Assembly: GCA_001632435.1 (NCBI GenBank)
Contig: KV423918.1
Location: 124,001-188,000 of the forward strand
Direction: 5' to 3'
DNA from: Calocera cornea HHB12733
Lineage: Eukaryota; Basidiomycota; Dacrymycetes; Dacrymycetales; Dacrymycetaceae
Length of the DNA stretch: 64,000 nt
Shown: positions 63,234-64,000 of the stretch, one piece after another
Numbering within the stretch: the stretch's first letter is position 1
Layout of the letters: the number at the start of each line of letters is the position of its first letter
Notes under the pieces: model-generated
The model's input: the letters and a program-made list of their open reading frames with translations, nothing else
Told to the model about the DNA's origin: nothing
Database searches by the model: none
Made by a program: the position numbers and the translations under genes

Positions 63234-64000
63234 CTAGTGAAACATGCGCAGGAAGGCATAACTGACGTTTGCGACCAGTCCAAGGATAATGGCGACTTGC
63301 ATTCGTCGACTGCATTACTCATCAGCATCCAGATCTGTATTGTTAACACTACCACGTACGAAAAGACAGCGGTCGGAATGAGGTCAGGCAGAGGGGTATC
63401 GGGCTCCAGCTCTCGTTCCGTAAACATCGTTGGGGGAGGCGGCTGGCGCATAAAGTAGAAGGGCATGATTGGGAAGAAGAATCCGGTGAGAAGACCTTGC
63501 AGCGTCGTCATGTACATGCCTTCGCCTTCCGGACCGTCCAGCAGTGGGTCGGCGACAGCCATGGGGTTGTCCATGTCATCTATCCATTGTTCTTCCAACG
63601 CTCGGGCATGCTCCTCAGCTGGGCAATGAAGCATGTCAGAAACCGTATAAGCATATCAGAACTATCATACCATCATCCCCTTCCGGCTCTTCTGATGGTC
63701 GGGCGCCTGGGCGAGACGCGTAGAATTGCTCTCGTACATTGGCGATATCTTCTGGAGTAAAACCGGCATTGGCTAGTCGATCAAAGCCACGTAGAGGGGT
63801 GATTTGTGTCGTCTGTGTGATTGCATCAGCACACAATACAAGCTGATGAAGTTGATGTAGGCACTTGTACGTTCTCCTCCTCCTCGTCCTCCTCGATTTC
63901 AGCTCCTATGCTGCAGTGCAGCCATGCCATCTCCTCATCCTTTACGTCCTTCGTCTTTGTCTTGCCCTTGCTCTTCGCGTCTGCGCCTGAAGCACCGTCT
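63234..64000 (-). CDS. Golgi DSC E3 ubiquitin ligase complex subunit 3 (C-terminal part)
   Basis: Exons (gene order) beyond 64000 to 63871, 63812-63671, 63618-63360 and 63309-63234; the start is outside the window. The Dsc complex ubiquitinates Golgi membrane proteins and drives SREBP cleavage in fission yeast and other fungi. The DSC3 C-terminal domain shows WLHCSIGAEI, then ITPLRGFDRLANAGFTPEDI, VREQFYASRPG, LEEQWIDDMDN, and two membrane segments: TTLQGLLTGFFFPIMPFYFM and the short last exon QVAIILGLVANVSYAFLRMF. The ubiquitin-like N-terminal domain expected for Dsc3 is off the window. All internal joins keep frame. Confidence 0.85.

Noticed and set aside
1..64000. tRNA, rRNA or CRISPR-like arrays
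   Set aside because: Looked for T-loop-like GGTTCGA motifs and regular spaced repeats; the few hits, such as GGTTCGAACC near 31338, lie within coding sequence and have no cloverleaf context.

Overview
The window is nuclear DNA from a filamentous basidiomycete, most likely an Agaricomycete. Nearly every gene is cut by short introns of about 49-65 bp with donors of the type GTGCGT, GTACGT or GTAAGT and CTRAY-like branch sites. Genes are closely packed on both strands, and the gene content is eukaryotic core plus basidiomycete-type proteins such as a CPL1-like secreted protein. I saw no tRNA, rRNA or CRISPR. About 404 unknown bases (5208-5611) mark an assembly gap. Exon coordinates below were assembled by hand from splice signals and reading frames; joins given as certain keep frame and restore family motifs.

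Layout. 1-8.1 kb: mitochondrial IF3 (partial), ATG14, SNU13, an FAD monooxygenase, the gap, and a FLX1-type mitochondrial carrier. 8.9-20 kb: prolyl oligopeptidase, a decayed dispersed repeat, a membrane-anchored alpha/beta hydrolase, an SDR and a gamma-glutamyltransferase-like enzyme. 20.6-25.7 kb: two tandem WW-domain proteins with Gly/Asp-rich tails, then a graveyard holding a second repeat copy with strong hairpins, an inverted fragment of the prolyl oligopeptidase gene and a decayed WW tail. 25.9-40.3 kb: TAD2, SSK1, a sugar transporter, a probable further WW-tail relic, V-ATPase subunit f and ARS2/SERRATE. 41.9-49.4 kb: cyclophilin, an unidentified pseudogene, GatC and a KDM3-like JmjC demethylase. 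51-64 kb: a membrane-anchored acyl-CoA-binding protein, SLX1, mS34, uL24m, a nucleoside transporter, an SDR, dUTPase, a CPL1-like secreted protein and the C-terminal part of DSC3.

Most genes are unrelated housekeeping functions, not a pathway. The themes that recur are mitochondrial translation (IF3, GatC, mS34, uL24m), RNA biology (SNU13, TAD2, ARS2), signalling and sterol/autophagy control (SSK1, DSC3, ATG14), and several divergent pairs with short shared promoters (mS34/uL24m, SDR/dUTPase, ACBP/SLX1, IF3/ATG14). The first ~31 kb is visibly richer in G+C than the rest. The best candidates for something not yet described are the WW/Gly-Asp tail family with its decayed relatives, and the rearranged block at 24.0-24.65 kb.
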